Under the pieces are notes generated by a model. That model was given only the letters and a program-made list of their open reading frames with translations. It was not told where the DNA came from and did not search any database. DNA of 64,000 bases from NCBI GenBank assembly GCA_036346205.1, contig JARFJB010001594.1, positions 124,001-188,000 of the forward strand, written 5' to 3'. Positions 37,289 through 53,400 of the stretch are shown piece after piece; the stretch's first letter is position 1, and each line of letters opens with the position of its first letter. Origin of the DNA: Vesta saturnalis. Its lineage: Eukaryota; Arthropoda; Insecta; Coleoptera; Lampyridae. The position numbers and the translations under genes are program-made.

Positions 37289-38401
37289 TTTTTTTTGTAA
37301 TAAACATTTCAGTTTAGGTACCTACGAGATAGGTAGTTTGGCATATTTTAAAACAGCCGATCAAAGTAGCCCTACTTGAAGTATAACTTTGATCAGCAAT
37401 AATTTAATTTTTATTTAATTAATTTTAACATAAAAATTAAAGTTCTTCGGCTCTGTACATTTATATGTGTGTTGGCCAACACGCTGCATTTTTTATGTCT
37501 GATCTTCGCGCCGTTTCTCTGTACAAATCAAGAATACACTTTGCGTTTCTTGATTGCATTGACTATTTCGACGAAATGATCGTCGGCGTCTGCGTCGACA
37601 CTGCAAACATTTTAGATGCGAAATTCTTGCAGATATTTTGGTTACTGTCCGCATTTTGGTCCTAAACTAGGGTTTCGGAATATTCAGTTCAAATGTCATT
37701 TTGGGCGTTTTGGGCATTCTTGTTTATTTTCGAATGACACATACTGAATTCGAGAAGTGTAAGTCAAAAATCATTTAAAAATAATTAAATATAACAGTGT
37801 TATTTTTTTGGGTACCTCTATTACGTAAATGATAGTAGGTATAACTTTAAAGCAACGGTTAAGTTGTGCAAATTTTAAAATTTATTCATTTAATGATGTG
37901 AAGCTATACTGAATCCGTTCTATAATCAAAAATGGAAATACACTGTTTACATTCGTGCTATGTAATGTTAAATGCCTGTTGTAAAATAGCTGTGAAAATA
38001 AAAAAATAGAAATAATTCCTTATACAATATCATGTAAGAATAAAAAATAATATTCGTGTTTTTAGTAAAAATGCTAATTTTACTCAGCAAGTCAAATACA
38101 TAACTAGAATATATAAATATATAAATAATTCTTCAGATAAACCCACTTATAAATGATTCAACAGCATTAATCTAGATAGATGTTAAGAACTCTTTTGAAT
38201 GAAACTTATTATTCATGTATTTTAAAAACCAAAAACAAATTTTTAGTTTTGAAATTTCAATAATTAATTTTGAAAAATGATGCGTCATCTATCATTATAC
38301 AAATAAATTACTCGACTGTTGATATAGTAATAACCCTAATTTATCTACACACTTTAACCTAACCTCATTTGACCACGTTTGATTTAAATGTAAATAATAA
38401 A
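37289..38401. other. Non-coding region upstream of URB1
   Basis: AT-rich sequence. The 100 bp before the URB1 ATG includes TTTAACCTAACCTCATTTG (about 38,352-38,370), a motif type often seen near insect housekeeping-gene starts; no TATA box is evident. The promoter of URB1 presumably lies here. Confidence 0.45.
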
Positions 38402-41400
38402 ATGGATTTGAAGGAACCACACACAGATAATACAATTCCAAATAAAAAAGCACGATTGTGGTCAGCCAAAGATTTCAGAAATAAATTAAAAACTAAAGAA
38501 AAGGTTACGGGTAAATGCTTTTGTAGAATTATTACTTTTACTACATAATAAATGTTTTAATAGTGGTTCGAGAATTTTTAGAAAAATGTAGACAAAATTG
38601 TGATAACTATGTTAGAGAATATTTGGAAAATGGGGGTAATTGTATGGAGTTAATACAATTGTTATCAATTAATGAAATACCTGCTGCAACAGTTCTAGAA
38701 ATACTAAATTATGTTTTACTACAGATAGTATCGAGTAGGGAGGATCTTAATAATGCTGCATATGATTCGTGCAAGTTTTTTATACAGTCACACCTAGCAT
38801 CCATAAATAAAATGATAGCATTAGGTGCACCACGCAAGGATAAAAAAGTAATTTTAAAATTGCTAACAACAATAGCAACATTTTCAAGAATCTTGGCAAA
38901 AGAAATTCTACTGCATGTTAATTTAAATCCTACCAATGTTGAAGTTCTTATAAAGCAAACTGAGGATAAAGAGAGTGTTCGTTATGCATTTATTCACTTT
39001 TTAATGTCATTTTTAGTTGAAGGCGAGAGTAGCGTTATACTAATTTTCTTAGATAAAAGAAATTTGTTGACCAGTATATTTAGAGGCTTGCAGTACGATT
39101 CTGCTGAGATTGTTTCGCTAGTTATGAGTACTTTACAGACATATATACTAGAAAATTCAGCCGTAAGTAAAACAGCTAAAATGAGCATATTTAGTACTCC
39201 TGTTATCAAAGATATTGTTAAATTGTACAACTGGAAAGGACCACAAATGCGAAATGTGAAAAAACTGCAAGAATACGAGGTAAATGGTGACTTCAGTAAT
39301 GTTACAGTCTAATTTTTGTCATTTTAGGTAGATCCTGATAAAAAAATGATGATAAGCGAATCTGTACATAATTTTCTCTTAGTTCTTTGCACATCGCATA
39401 AGTACGGCATTGTTTTTAAAGATCCTTATATTGGTTTAAAATCAAAATCATGTAATAATTTAATGTATACAGTTTTGGGAAGTTTAGAACGGCCTTGGGA
39501 ACATAGTTATGCTAGAGAATTAGTAACAAAAATTTGTGGAGCATGCCCGGATTTAGTTAAAACAATGTGGAATAATTTAAAAATGTTTTTGGAACCTCGA
39601 TATACTGAAAAATGGTTGAAAGCCATTGATTATGCTGGGACGTTAGTGAAAGAGTTGCACCCTAATAATATGGAATTATGTAGTAAAACGTTAAGTGTTC
39701 AGCAGGTAAGCAATATTCTTTGTAAATCACAAAATGTATATGCATCAAGTTAACGATAGATTTCAGCATTTTTCTTAACAAATTTAATCACCTATAGATA
39801 TCAATAAAAAATTAAAGCTCATATTTCTTCACAAAATTAAGAAATTATTTGTAAAAACTTCATCAGATTTGTACCATTTTACACACATCTAAACGGGATA
39901 TGCGAGAAATAAATTAACTGTAAATTTTGCGGTTTTTATTACTGTAATTAATGTTTTAAAGAAATGAGTATGTTTTGAAGTTCAGCAGGAGTGCAATGTT
40001 AAAGTTCAGTGATTTATATACGATACTATACAGCTTTGAAAAATTTATATCAAGGTAGGTATTTATAGTTTAACATATTCGCTGCCACCAACTCTGGTTG
40101 GAGCCGGTTGTTTATACTTGCCAACTCCGCTAATGCTAAATCACTTGTATGTTTGTCAATTATAAAGTATTCAACAGTTGATTTCTGATGTTAGTCGTAG
40201 CAAATGTGATAATTTGATTTCTGGAAAATTTTTAGGTCATTCTGCTGAGTTATATATAATCATTTTACATTTACATGAATATCATCAGCTACCTAGTTTT
40301 TGTATAAAATAAATCTCAAAAACTGATTAAAGTGTTACTTAAGAAATTTAGCGGAGCATGAGAAATTAAATAATATGGTTGCTATAAGAACGTTCTTTGA
40401 ATTGTCAGTTTCGGCAAAATCATATTTGCCATCTTTGGGTCACTAATTGTCTCATCTTACTTCCCGTTAATCGAACTAAACTAGCGACTTCTGGATTATC
40501 CTGGGTATGTTTTCCATTGGTAATTTCCTCTTTTTCCAATTTCCCTTTCCTTTGATGTTTTCACTGCATTTTGAAGTATTGGTTGTTCAAACTTCTTTTT
40601 ATTTACCACTAATTTCTAAGTGTTGGTCAATCTTTGCGTGGCATCTCGTGTGTTGAGGTTACTAGGCAGCTTTTCTATCTCTAGTACTTCTCTTATTATT
40701 CTTTTGGATAGACAATCGTCACAGGCTATTCTTCTAGTGTACTTGAACATGATATTATGCGATGTATTCTGTTGTATTTCCCCAGTCTGGCGCTAATGCG
40801 CCTGTTTATTTCACTATGTCAGTTTTGTCATAATCTCCTCATGGAGATTGTGATGATTGTAAACTCCTTGACCTTCCATTTTATCTGGTTTTTGAGTTTG
40901 GCAGAATCATTCTAATTTACATAATCCAACCAAGATAAACTAGAATATGCGTCATAGTGCATTGACTGAAAACACAACTCATATGCTAATACAGCATAGT
41001 AATACACCAGAAGAATAGCCTGTGTCATCTTTAAAATAGAAACGCATAGACACTATTTTTAATTTCAATTTCTTTTTTTTATGTCAGGAATACATAATGT
41101 AAATGCAATTCTGATGCAAACTTATTCTAACTTAGGTTTTTTAGATGAACGATGGGTTCTAATTGAACTTGTGTGTTCATTCTTGTTAATACATATTAAT
41201 CTACATTGAGGAGTAATCAGTTAATTTAGTTTATAAAAAACAAAAGGAAAGATCTCGGCAAAATACACTAAGAAAGATTTCAAATACTCACATAATATGA
41301 GAGTAAATCCTGATTCCTTTATCTATTATCGAGACACCCAGGTATTTTAAATATTTGTCTCTTTCAGTTTTATTCTGGCAATGACAAGTAGACTCTCTCC

Positions 41401-44400
41401 TACTCTCAACTTGCCGTCAAATTTATGTACCCTGAAGAAATGTTCGGCAGATTTTCCGGGTTAATCCGAAAACTATGAACCTTGTCTTGACTACAGTCAA
41501 TGATAGCAAACTGCAATCAAGTCAGTGTTTTAGTTTGGAAATTGGAGATTGCTATTCCAGCCTTTCTAAAGTCAGAGTCCCAGGTTGTGTCAACAATCAA
41601 AACTGTATCATCAGCAAAACAATAAACTGTCCAATCGTCCAGTAGAGAAATAATTCCATTTACATGGAATACATACATGGTAAAAAGTAGCGGACCAAGC
41701 ACTGTACCCTACGGCACACCACACTCCATTTCGAGAAATGGGTTCCTATTTTTACACATGGATATCTGCAGTTAAGTAAGATTTGAGAAGATCATTTGGT
41801 ATTCTTCTTATCCCTATTTGGTGTACCCACTCGAGTAGAATGCGGTGCGCTCCAGTGTCTAACGCCTTGGTTAGTCAAGGAATACACCAATGACTTTCTT
41901 GGCCACATTCAGTTTCAACGCTATTTTCTCGGTTGCCCTACTTAGTGCATGCTCAGTGTTAAGGCTTTGTCTAAAACAAATTGATTTTTTGATAGTAAGT
42001 TGTGCTGTTCTAGGAATGTTTTAAGCTTATATTCTATGCACTTTTCTATCAACCTACTTACTGTACTTACTACTTAATAGGAAAGGATTGTCAGTTATTA
42101 ATGTCACTAGCCAGTTCACTACCAATTGTACTAAATAGGTGTTAAATTCACTGACCATCGATTGTTTGTCAGTTAGCTTTGTATTATTGCCACTAAAGAT
42201 ATTTCTTCTTTCACTTCTACTATAACTAGTGGCCTCTCTAATCACTTTCCACGTTTCTTTCATATCATTTCTAGTATTCTTATAATAGTCAAATTTGGTT
42301 TGTTTAATGAGTTTGGTAAGTTTATTCTATACACTTTATAATTTTTCAGAATTTTGCATTATCTGGATGCACTGTGCATTCTTCTTTTAAAACATCACTT
42401 TTATTAATGGATGGTAAAAGACCACTAATGATCCATGGCTTTATTCGTGCTTTCTTATTACTAATTTTTTTTAAGGTATTACATTTACCTATATAATCTC
42501 CCAGCTGAGTAATAAAACTATCTTTGCATAAATCATTTTCACTCAGAACAATGTCCCAGTCCGTATTTCTTCGAAGCCCTGAAAGTTCATTATAATCAAT
42601 TTTCTCAAAAAACTTGTCTTTCAAACTGAGATTTTCAATTTTGATTTAATTTAAGTGATCAATGCAAGTAGCCAAGTCATCTTGCACCCTAGTTGCCCTA
42701 TTTATCGTAGCGGTGAAACCAATACTATTAAGCATTTATTTATTACCACCAAACTGGTATCTCACAGGTTAATGTTGATATTGCCACTAAAAACATAATA
42801 CACTGTGTCCAAGGTAAGGATTCTCACTATGAGGATCTCGAGAATGGTAATAACTCTGGTTAAATGGGAAAAAAATTGTGTAATTATGGGACCAATAAAA
42901 CGACACAAAAAATCGATGGTGTGATTTTTTGTTTTTGAGATACTTGAAAAAAATTGAATTTTTGAAATTTCGGTTTTATTTTTTTCTGGTCTTATTATAA
43001 ATGCTAGAGCAAAAATGCAAACACTTCTTCATGGCAACTTATTAGCTTTAACATGACTAGTCAGTTTTAATCAGACGTTTCTATTTTATAGCCATCATCT
43101 AATTTTTTTTAAACGGTCCTGATATTTTGAAAACTGATTTTGAAAGGTTTTTTATCGACAAATTCAACAATGCATCACATTTAATGTTCTGGTCGCATTG
43201 CCAACCTTTTATGGACCATCAATCATCACGAAATTTTTAATGCAGACTTGCATTTTCAAAAAAGTTTATTCCGTTAACTTTCCTTTGTGATTAATATGTT
43301 ATAAAATAAGGAAAAGTACTAAAATAAAATATTGTTAATTATGCAACTTAACATCAAAAAGTAAATGCTTGTAAAATTAACATTCAAGTTACCATTTAAA
43401 TCATCATTATCAATCACTGCTAAAATACATATGCATAATTTCCAAAAAAAAATTGGTTTTTCCAAGCTGATAAAGAGTTTTTCATGAATCTCCAAAGATA
43501 AATAATATCTTACAGTTCTATCTGTGACATCATAACAACAATGTGATGTTTTGAAAAACAATAAATAAAAACGCGCCTGTGAAAAAATAAAATAGACGGC
43601 TTTGAAGTAAATCAGTACGTCATAATTTTGTATTGTACTATTTTGTGTTTAGCTGGTACTAGTGTTTAACTCTGAATTAGTTAATTTGTGGTAGTTATTA
43701 TCAAAAGGTATGGCGCAATTTTGAAATGTAGAAAAATATGATATGCTATATGTTACATACTATGTCGACGAAATTCCAAACAGAACGCATGTATTTAAAC
43801 AAATATCCAGAGGGATATCAGCCTCATAAAACGATATTTAGGAACTTGTCTGTCAATTTAAGAGAACATGGTGCATTTAAAAAGCCTGTAAATTCCCGTA
43901 AAAAACGAATGGAACGGTGTGTGACGAGGGGGGGAGTACATTGAAGGGGAGCATTCGATTGTAGAATAATTTGTAAAATAAAACTCTTTTTCGTAACCAG
44001 TCTCGTTATTTAATTATATTACATGTGACACATAGCAAAATGTACGTGAACAGTTTATGTTTCCAAAAAAAATCTTATTTCTATACATAATTTACATAAA
44101 ATTTTAGTCGAGTTCTAAATTTTTTCCAATGCAATGCATACACACATTAATAAACAAATTGAAATTTAAATAATTGCCTTTAGTATTAGGACTTGGCTAG
44201 TTAATTTCAATATTTAAGAAAAAATTATACTTAAGAATTTCCTTACTCTACTAGAAGACGAATTATATCCACTTATGTTCGGTTTCTTTATAATATCTAT
44301 AACACCTTTTCAGTATCCATTTGATGCACATATTTGCTTAATTTAGTTTAGTTCACTTTATAATTTTGTAATGTGACGTTTTATTTCCATCAGTTTAAAT

Positions 44401-47400
44401 GATCAAAACTATTATAAGTGATTTGATCATTTTCTTTTAATTGCCGGTATTATTATTAATAATATGTAACTTATATTATTAAGTACTCGCACCTTTAGTT
44501 TATTTTGAAGAAAAAATCCTTTAATTCTTCATTTATTTCGACTTGTTTAGATCAGTAATTGATTGCGCGTAATTGTTTGGATTTTTACTGTTGAACTTAA
44601 ATTCTCACATATAAAATTTGAGCACCATAAAATTTTATTATTTATTTAAGGTCAATTACTAATGGCAAAAAACAAATATTTTATGGAACCGCGCCATTTA
44701 ATCTGAGACTACCTCATCTCTCTATTAATTTCTCTTATATAGGTATTTGCGTTTTGCTTTTATTTTAGCTTTACTAGCTAATAAAAATTCAAAATCTTCT
44801 CTACCTAGAAGGTCTTGATATATTTCCTTTTATTGATTTTGTAATGTTGTGCAACATTTTGTAATAATTCGCAATAATGTCCATAATTCAAACATACATA
44901 ATCCTTTTTTAGCGACGATAATCGATCGCAACATCGATTTTTTTGCTAAACTACTATGAAAAAGCGTATTCCTAACTATATTTCTCCATAAATAACGTAG
45001 TAGACATTATTCATTTGCAAAACTAATGTGTGATTTTTACTAAGCAAGATATTAGGTAATTAAAAATCTTTTATTCTGTAACAATTAATGTTACATTTAT
45101 CCTTATTTTCATTGACAGGTGGTGCCAAAATCGGTACCTTTTGAAACTAATTCTGTTCAAGGTTTTATCAGTGGCAGTTCATATATTTATTAATTAATTC
45201 GCATTTATTTTCATCCCTCTTCAGTGGCGTATCGTGAATTTGTTAAAAAACGTGTATTTGAATATGGATTACGTTTCATAATTGAATCTGCATTATACTT
45301 TTTTGTCTGAAATTCAAGTATTGAATTTATTTGGTATTTTATCAGCAATATTTGGGAACGTTCCGTCTGAATATGTTTACACATAAATATGTCACAGTCG
45401 GGAGAAAGTGAACTTGCAGTACTTTTGTTTCTATCTTTCTTATCAATATTCCTAACCTATCTTAACTATCCTTAAACCACAAAATAACCATAGATGACTA
45501 AATGCAAAACTACCTAACTGTAAGTAAATATTACAACGACTTTCAGTAACTACAAAACTGAATAACACGATTCTCATACCATACCAAATAGAATTCAAGT
45601 GCACAATGGGTGTTCGAACTGGCATATCCCATTCTCTCACACTCCATTCACTCCTATCACACCTCTTTGATTAGTCGTCTCTTACGACACGCAGTTGGCC
45701 TCTGCTGCAGGAAAATTCTTATGCCTTCCCTACACAGCAAGAAAAACAAAGAACACAATTGATATGTACCTATAAACTCATTACTTTCATAAAAAAATAT
45801 TTTATCAAAATATCAATAAAAAAATCATGCTCAAAAACTGTAGCACTTCACTGGCCATGAGAAGGCGTAGTGTAAAGATAATTTATAATTCAAAAAAACT
45901 TGTAAATTTCTCTGATATATATAATAACAAAGAAATAAATTCTGGCAATATACCAGAAATAAGACACGGTTTGTACTAGTATGTAAGAGAGTCTTGGTTG
46001 ATATGAACTGTTGTAAATAAATTATAGTTTTAGTAATGAGTGTTATAAATTAAAACAACCCTTGACCCTAAAAGGACATTGAGTTTAGTAAAGTTCTGGC
46101 GCGCGTGTGTAGTTCTTTTCTCGTCCCTCTTCTGTTTTGTGTGTGTGTGTGTGTGTGTGATGTGTGAAATGGCGTCTGTGTGTCATTTTGATATAATATT
46201 TAATGGATCAAATTGCGGATTTGAAACTTTGAAAATGGCGTCTAGGTGCCATTTTGAAATAAAAATTTAAGTGGAAAGCAAAAACAATTAAAATTTACAC
46301 ATCAATTCAAAAGATGCAGGAACCTGCTTCTATTTTGGATCTACGTCAGAGTATAACAAACATTTGTTGAAATATTGACGTTAATGTATTTGAAATGTTC
46401 GACAACAATCTTCAGACAGTCTTTTTTTTGTGTCAAGAAGCACAGGGTGATCATTTTAGCATCTACTCACTTACAGATTAAAAATGAGGTACCGCAAGCC
46501 TCCCGTTTCATTTAAATTTTTAATTCATTATCTTGAAACTTTTAACTGTCAGTTTTACAGTAAACATAATAATAATAATAATAATAATGTCTTTATTCGG
46601 TTCCAAGAGTACAAATGAAATTAAATGTAATAATCATAATAAATTTAAAAGAAAATGTAACCTTATGCCCAAAGGCGAAGTTCACAAAGAAAGAAAGGCA
46701 TGGCTCATAAACAGAACTACAGTACGTGAAATCTCATGTCACGTTAATACTTTATATGTAGCGTAAATGTGAAAATGCCTTTTGAATACATTTTTTAATA
46801 TGTTGTTCAAATTTTAGATTGACATCAATCATAAGTCCAAATTCCTCGCAAAAACCACAAATTAGAACCTACAATCTCCAATTTTTATATGAACATTTGA
46901 GTAGATCTCATTGCTTAACTCCCTTGTCATGATGGAACCCAACAACATTAGCTTGGACTTGCTGGGGTTTACAAATAACGAATGTTCTGCAGAGGTAACA
47001 AAGTTATTTAAATCTCGATTAATTTCACTAGTTGCTCTTTATCACAGCATCGATATACGTCACACCAGCTAATGTTTATAAGATCACTTTGAAACTTCGT
47101 GATGTCAACTGTTTTAAAGGGTCTATACTGTACAATTTGTTCAGAGTAAACGCACCCACCAAAATTCAGTTCCCCAAATATCACAGTATGATCGGAAATT
47201 GAATGGTACAGGTCAATAGGAAATGATCTAACAAATGTAGAATCGCTAACTAAGATATGATCGATAAGTGGGCTGCTCGATTTTGCCATCTTCGTAAGTT
47301 GATTAATAACTTGCATGATAAAGCTATTGAAAAGTTCGTGATATGACGTTACACCAGGTTTATCTATTCTTAAAAAGTCAAAATTGAAATCACCTATAAA

Positions 47401-50400
47401 TATAATTGTCACTTATCATTAACAATTGAGCATATAAAATTTCGAATTCGCTTGCGAATACATTGTAATCTTCAAGTGATGGTAAACGATAGAACATGAC
47501 TAAACAATAGCATGTTTCCTTAACATGAAATTTTCAGGCTACAAATTCAAATTGTTGCAGATTAAATCCAAATTGCAATAATCCAAGTCTTAAATTATTT
47601 TTGTAAAAAAGTACAACTCCCCCTCCTCTTAAGTCTTGATCATTTTGCAACACTCTATAATTATTAGAGAAAATTATGAAATTGTTATCTATATACACAC
47701 TAGTCTCGTTTCGGATATACCTAAAATATCAATATTTAAATTCAGAAAATAGTCTTTCAACAGAATGAAATTTTTAATAAGAGATCGTACATTAAGATGT
47801 GCAATTCATGAAGGTTCCATGCAATTATATTGGTTAGTATAAAGATAAGCAAATTTTAATGTGTATCGTTAGGAGTGTTACAGTCCGGTTGCAATGTAAA
47901 TAAATTAATTCAGAGCCAGTTTATTTGTTAATCTCAATTCAAAACAAAATTTATTTCGATGAAGTAATAAAAAAAAAAGATAAAAATAGTTTATAGACAA
48001 AAATCAGAATCAGAAATAAACAAGTTACCTATTGTAATTATTATTTGGCGAATTATTGAAAACTTGATAATTCATAGTTATTTAACAGCTAACATGTAAT
48101 GGGCCTTGGCCTTCGGTTCTTAGAGGCATCGTTATCACTATTTTTTTCAGTTCTATGAGACCGTTCTGGTAGTAATTCGGACCATTGCTTTTTCTAATCT
48201 ATATTAAGAACCCTAGTCACGATCCGGCGAGGTAGGTATTCACACTGTATGGGCGGTGCTAAGACCGAGACGGGCGTAGGAGTAGTGCAAGTGCAGCGAT
48301 GCTGAAATTACTCATTTTGAAGAATGGTGTTTTTATCAGTTGTCAATCGATTACTCGGAAACCATTAGACCTAACGCCACAATTTTTTTTTGGGTTGAAA
48401 GCTTAGATTTGAGCGCTTCTTATGGTTTGAACGACTGTTTGCAGTAGGTGTTATTTTTTGTATAAAAAAATTACAAACTTTGTACATTACCTGCGATGTA
48501 ATGAAATTTTCACTATGCGACAAACTTTTTTATTTGTGATTTTTTATCCATATATGCAGCGAACGTAATGAAGAGAATAGTCAAAAAAGTTTTTGGAAAA
48601 TATAAAATTGCAATATGGGAGGTAGTTTGAGTAATAACGATTTTTTCTAAGGCGTTACTGAGCGCGCAGCGTCAACGATAGGGAAAGTGCCGGAACTGCG
48701 AGACTGCAATTTTCAGGTATTAGTAATAATTATCTGGATTAAATTGTGCAGAAGCTATACAAATTTAAACTTCACCTTTAATATTCCACATAATTAGGTA
48801 TATTTACAGAGAATATTATTATTGTAATGATGAACAAAGCTTAATAAATATTATAATAAGTACCTAGTAGAAAAAATATAATAATTCAATTATTTAATAA
48901 CATAAGTAGGAAGGGACTTTCCATTAAATCTAATGTATACAATAAACTTAAATTATATTATCTAAGTAATTCCAAGCAAGTCATGTCTTGTTGTATATTT
49001 AATGTCGGCTTTGACAAAAATATATGAAGAGCTTCTTTAATGGCTAGTTCCGAATTAGAATTTGCCTTTCCAATAATAGAAAAATCTTTATGGTCAATGT
49101 TATGATCGTTTTCAATTTTATGTTGAAAAATAGCTGAATTTGGAATTGATTTAGATCGTTTTCCCAATCGAGGGGTGATACCTAAATGTTCACAGCGTCG
49201 GACATTGAAATAATGTCGGGTTTTCCCGATGTACATAGCTGAGCAGCTATTACATTTAAATTGATAAATAATGTTCGATGCAAGATCATCAAGAATCACA
49301 TCCTTGACAAAGAAATATGATCCAATTCTCTCCAAAGTAGTAAAAGAAAATTTAATTTCTAAAAGAGGAAAGGCTTTTTTAATTATTCGTTGAATGTTAC
49401 GACGAATGTATAAAATATGTGGTCCAGTATAAGGCAATTTAATGTATATACATTCTTTGATCTCTTTTTGGTTATTGTTATTGTTAGAAGATTCAAATAT
49501 ATTTCTGAAAAAGCGATTTATACATCTCTCTATAAAATTCATTAAGTAGCAGTTTTTTGCCAATATAGATTTTAAAAATTCAATCTCCATGTTTAATAAA
49601 TCATAATTTGAGCAAAGCATATAGGCTCTGTGTAAAAGGATATTAATTAAGCCTAGTTTGTATTTATTAGGAAGAAAACTGTCTGAGTTAATATATAAAC
49701 CAGTAAAAGTTGGTTTTCTATAAATTGAAGTTGAAAAGCCAGATGGTGTTCGAATTATATTAATTCCTAAATAAGGTAAAATACCATTCATTTCAATTTC
49801 ACTGTTGAATTTCATAGAAGGATGTTTGTTATTAAGATAATCTAGAAAAGGTTGTACATCATTAGTATTTTTAAAAATTATAAAAATGTCGTCTACATAT
49901 CTTCTGTATATTAAAGGCTTGAAAGTATCAGGACAATTGGTTCATTATATTTAATAACAGTTAAAAAAAAGGGTCAACATTTTAAATCCGCCAATCATTT
50001 AATCTATGTACTCGTACCTAGTAAATTTTGCGATATTAATACAAAATTGTGTGACATGAGGTATGTAATTTTTTGCAAAATTCGTTGGTTTCCGCACAGA
50101 GTTGTTCAATTTCCGACCCATGCAATTTCTCGCGGTAAGAACCGAGCCGCGTAGCGTAAGCTATCTCTGATTGACCACTAGATTCGCGGTGATTTCAGTT
50201 TACACGAAACTCTGGGTGAGGGCACCACCACGCGATACAGTTTTCAGACTTTTCGAATTCGACGTCCTATTTTGAGTCCTTTTATGCCAGATTAAAAATG
50301 TTTGCATGAAAATTCATTAAAAAATCAAAGATTGTGCGTAATATTCTTATTTTGCAAAAAAGCTATATTTTCAATTTATTTTTTGGAAATTTTTGGAAAA

Positions 50401-53400
50401 ATTAAAAAAAAAGTACTTCCCTCATTCACCTTACTTTATACTCAAAATAACGTTATATAAGTATTTCGAAATTTACGATAATCAAATGGGAGATAAAATC
50501 CTTACAGATGGGTATGCACTGCTCTTAAAAACTTTTCAAACTGTTTACCTATTAGCAATGACTCTCTTGAGTATGTTATCAATAAAAAAGTGAAATGCAG
50601 TCTATTGCTCATAATTGGCTAGCTGCTAATCAGCTAATACTAAACGAGGATAAATTGCAAAGGATGATTTTTTTCTCTGAAAATTTAGAAACGAACAATC
50701 CTGCTTTTGTCAAATTTTTAGGTGTCACACTTGATTATAAATTAACATGGTCCGAACATACAGACAATATCACCATTAAATTGAGTAAAAACCTACAAAC
50801 GTCAGTCTTTTGTAAAGTCCTATTAACTGTTTATTTTGCGTTATGCCATTCTCTCCTTTCTTATGTGATATTGGTTTGGGGTCACTCATCAGGATGTTAA
50901 AAATACTTTTATTACACTAAAAGTTTTAACTGTACCTTGTGGATTTATTTATCAATGTTTAATATATGTCAAGAAAAATTCTATTTTGTTTGTACCGGTT
51001 GGACCAATAAGCCGATCCTCCGGCTATATCTCAAGAACTGTTTATCGTAAAGCTTTGAGAAAAAATTCCTTAGTAAAAACGGCCAAGGAAAATTGCTGGA
51101 TATAACTTTGGAGTTTCTAGCTTTACCGTTATAGGGCATAATCTTTATAGAAAAATTTAAAAACAATTTTTTTTATAAAATATGTCCAATCATAGTAGGT
51201 ATTAAATAAGTAAATTTGAATGATGCATAATTTCTGCACAAATTTTGTTAAATAGGTACTTTTCTCTCTATTTTTTCAAATAAAGGGTGGGAGAGAGTGG
51301 GAATGTTTGTATGAATAAATGCCTATAACTTTGGTTTGGATCAACATATGTTAACGGAATTATTCATCTACTATAAAACAATTGCATTTAGTTTTAACTG
51401 CCGTAGATAGAGGTCACATTTGAATAAACAGAAATTAAAATTTATCTATGTTACAATTTTTAAATGGAAACACCTCAGTATTTTAAATTACAACGGAAAC
51501 TGATTAAATTCGTAACAAAATGACGCTAACCGCATGTCGATATCTTTTGTCTAACTCGAGATATAAGTAAAAACGCAAACATACGTAACTAGTATTGGCC
51601 TACTCTGTATTATAACTTAAAATAAAAATATATGAAAAGAAGATCAAACACATTAAAACTTAATGTCCAATTCAGTGTTCAAAATGTTTTCCATCATTGT
51701 CCACACAAAGACGTAACAGCTGCTTCAATCTCAGCTGTGGATATACTATTTATTGCGTTTCTAATGCGTTGTTTGATGTCTTGTCGCGTGGTTGGTCGAA
51801 TTTGAAAGACCAACTCCTTCAATCTACCCCATAGGTAAAAGTATAGACGTGTTAACCCCGGAGATCTAGCTGGCCATGGATATATACTTTCCCTTCCAAT
51901 CGATTTATATGGATATCTTAAATTCAAATAATCTCTCTAACTCGTCTGGAAAAGTGCGCAGGAAATGTCTTCTAATAAAATAGACAATTCATTTTCCAAG
52001 AAATTTAAATATGTATCGCCATTTAAAGTTTCTTCAAAGAAGTATGGTCCTATAATTTTTCCATCAATTATACCACACCAAACATGAAGCTGCACTTCGT
52101 CCACCCAGTGCGGATTTTCTTCAGCCCAATAATGCATATTATGCAGATTAACATCACCCGCACTACTAAAGGTGGCTTCACAAAATATTTGATATGATAC
52201 GCGGTTGTTCTTCCAGCATACCTAACATCCAATTGCAGTAATCCAGCCTTGCATCAAAATCCCTTTCATGTAAAGCTTGGGGCAAAACTACATGATAAGG
52301 ATGCAGTCTAAAAAACACAAAAACAAATATTTTTAGGGAATGAATGAAATGATTAAAGTGCCATGTTGCCGTTTTTATCGCAATATGAAAATAAAACAGT
52401 TGAATCTAAAATTTAAAGAGGATTACAATTTTCAAACTTAAACGTGCAGTTCATAATATTATAAGAAACCTACCTGTTATGCTTTAAAATCCTTAGAACG
52501 GTAGTTTTTGGTATGTTTATTTCTGTAGAGATTTGCCGACTAATTATATGTGGATTTTGTTGAACTAACGCAAGAACATTGATTACATTATCTTCGGCTA
52601 CACCTACACCGCGTCGTTTATAACGAGGGTGATGAAAGTTACCAGTTTCTCTTAATCTTCTTGCTTTTCTTTTAAATACGTCTTTGCCATAATACCTCCT
52701 GTCAGGATATGTTATGGCATATCTACGTGAGGCAATAGCGGCATTTTGATGGCATTCGAAATAAACTACAATCATACCATACAATTCGGCATTTGATATA
52801 CTCATTATGAATTAATACCAATTATTTACTGATATTAGTAATATTAATATCTAAGTAAGAAAAGGTATATTCGAGTTATATGCTAACACTTCTTAACAAG
52901 ATCGCAATATTTTGACTACTGTCAATAAATAAACAATTTGAAGTCCCTGTCAACTTTATTTCGCAGCAATCTTAGTTTAACAAATTCTGAAAATACTGAC
53001 ATATTTTGTCATTTTAAATTATAATACAGAGGGAGCCAAAACTACAAAACTAGTTACGTATGTTTACGCGTTTTTACTTATATCTCGAGTTAGACAAAAG
53101 ATATCGACATGTGGTTTGCGCCATTTTGTTACGAATTTAATCAGTATCCGTTGTAATGTACAATACTTAGGCGTTTCCATTTAAAAATTGTTACATAGAC
53201 AAATTTTAATTTTTTTTTATTCGAAAGTGCCCTCTATCTACGGCAATTAAAACTAAATGCAATTGTTTTATAGTAGATGTAATTGGTTCATCTACGCCCT
53301 TTCAAATGAGAATAATTTCCTTAAAATAGGTTGATCCAAACCAAAGTTGTAGGCATTTATTCATACAAACATTCCCACTATTTGAAAAAATAGAGAAAAA

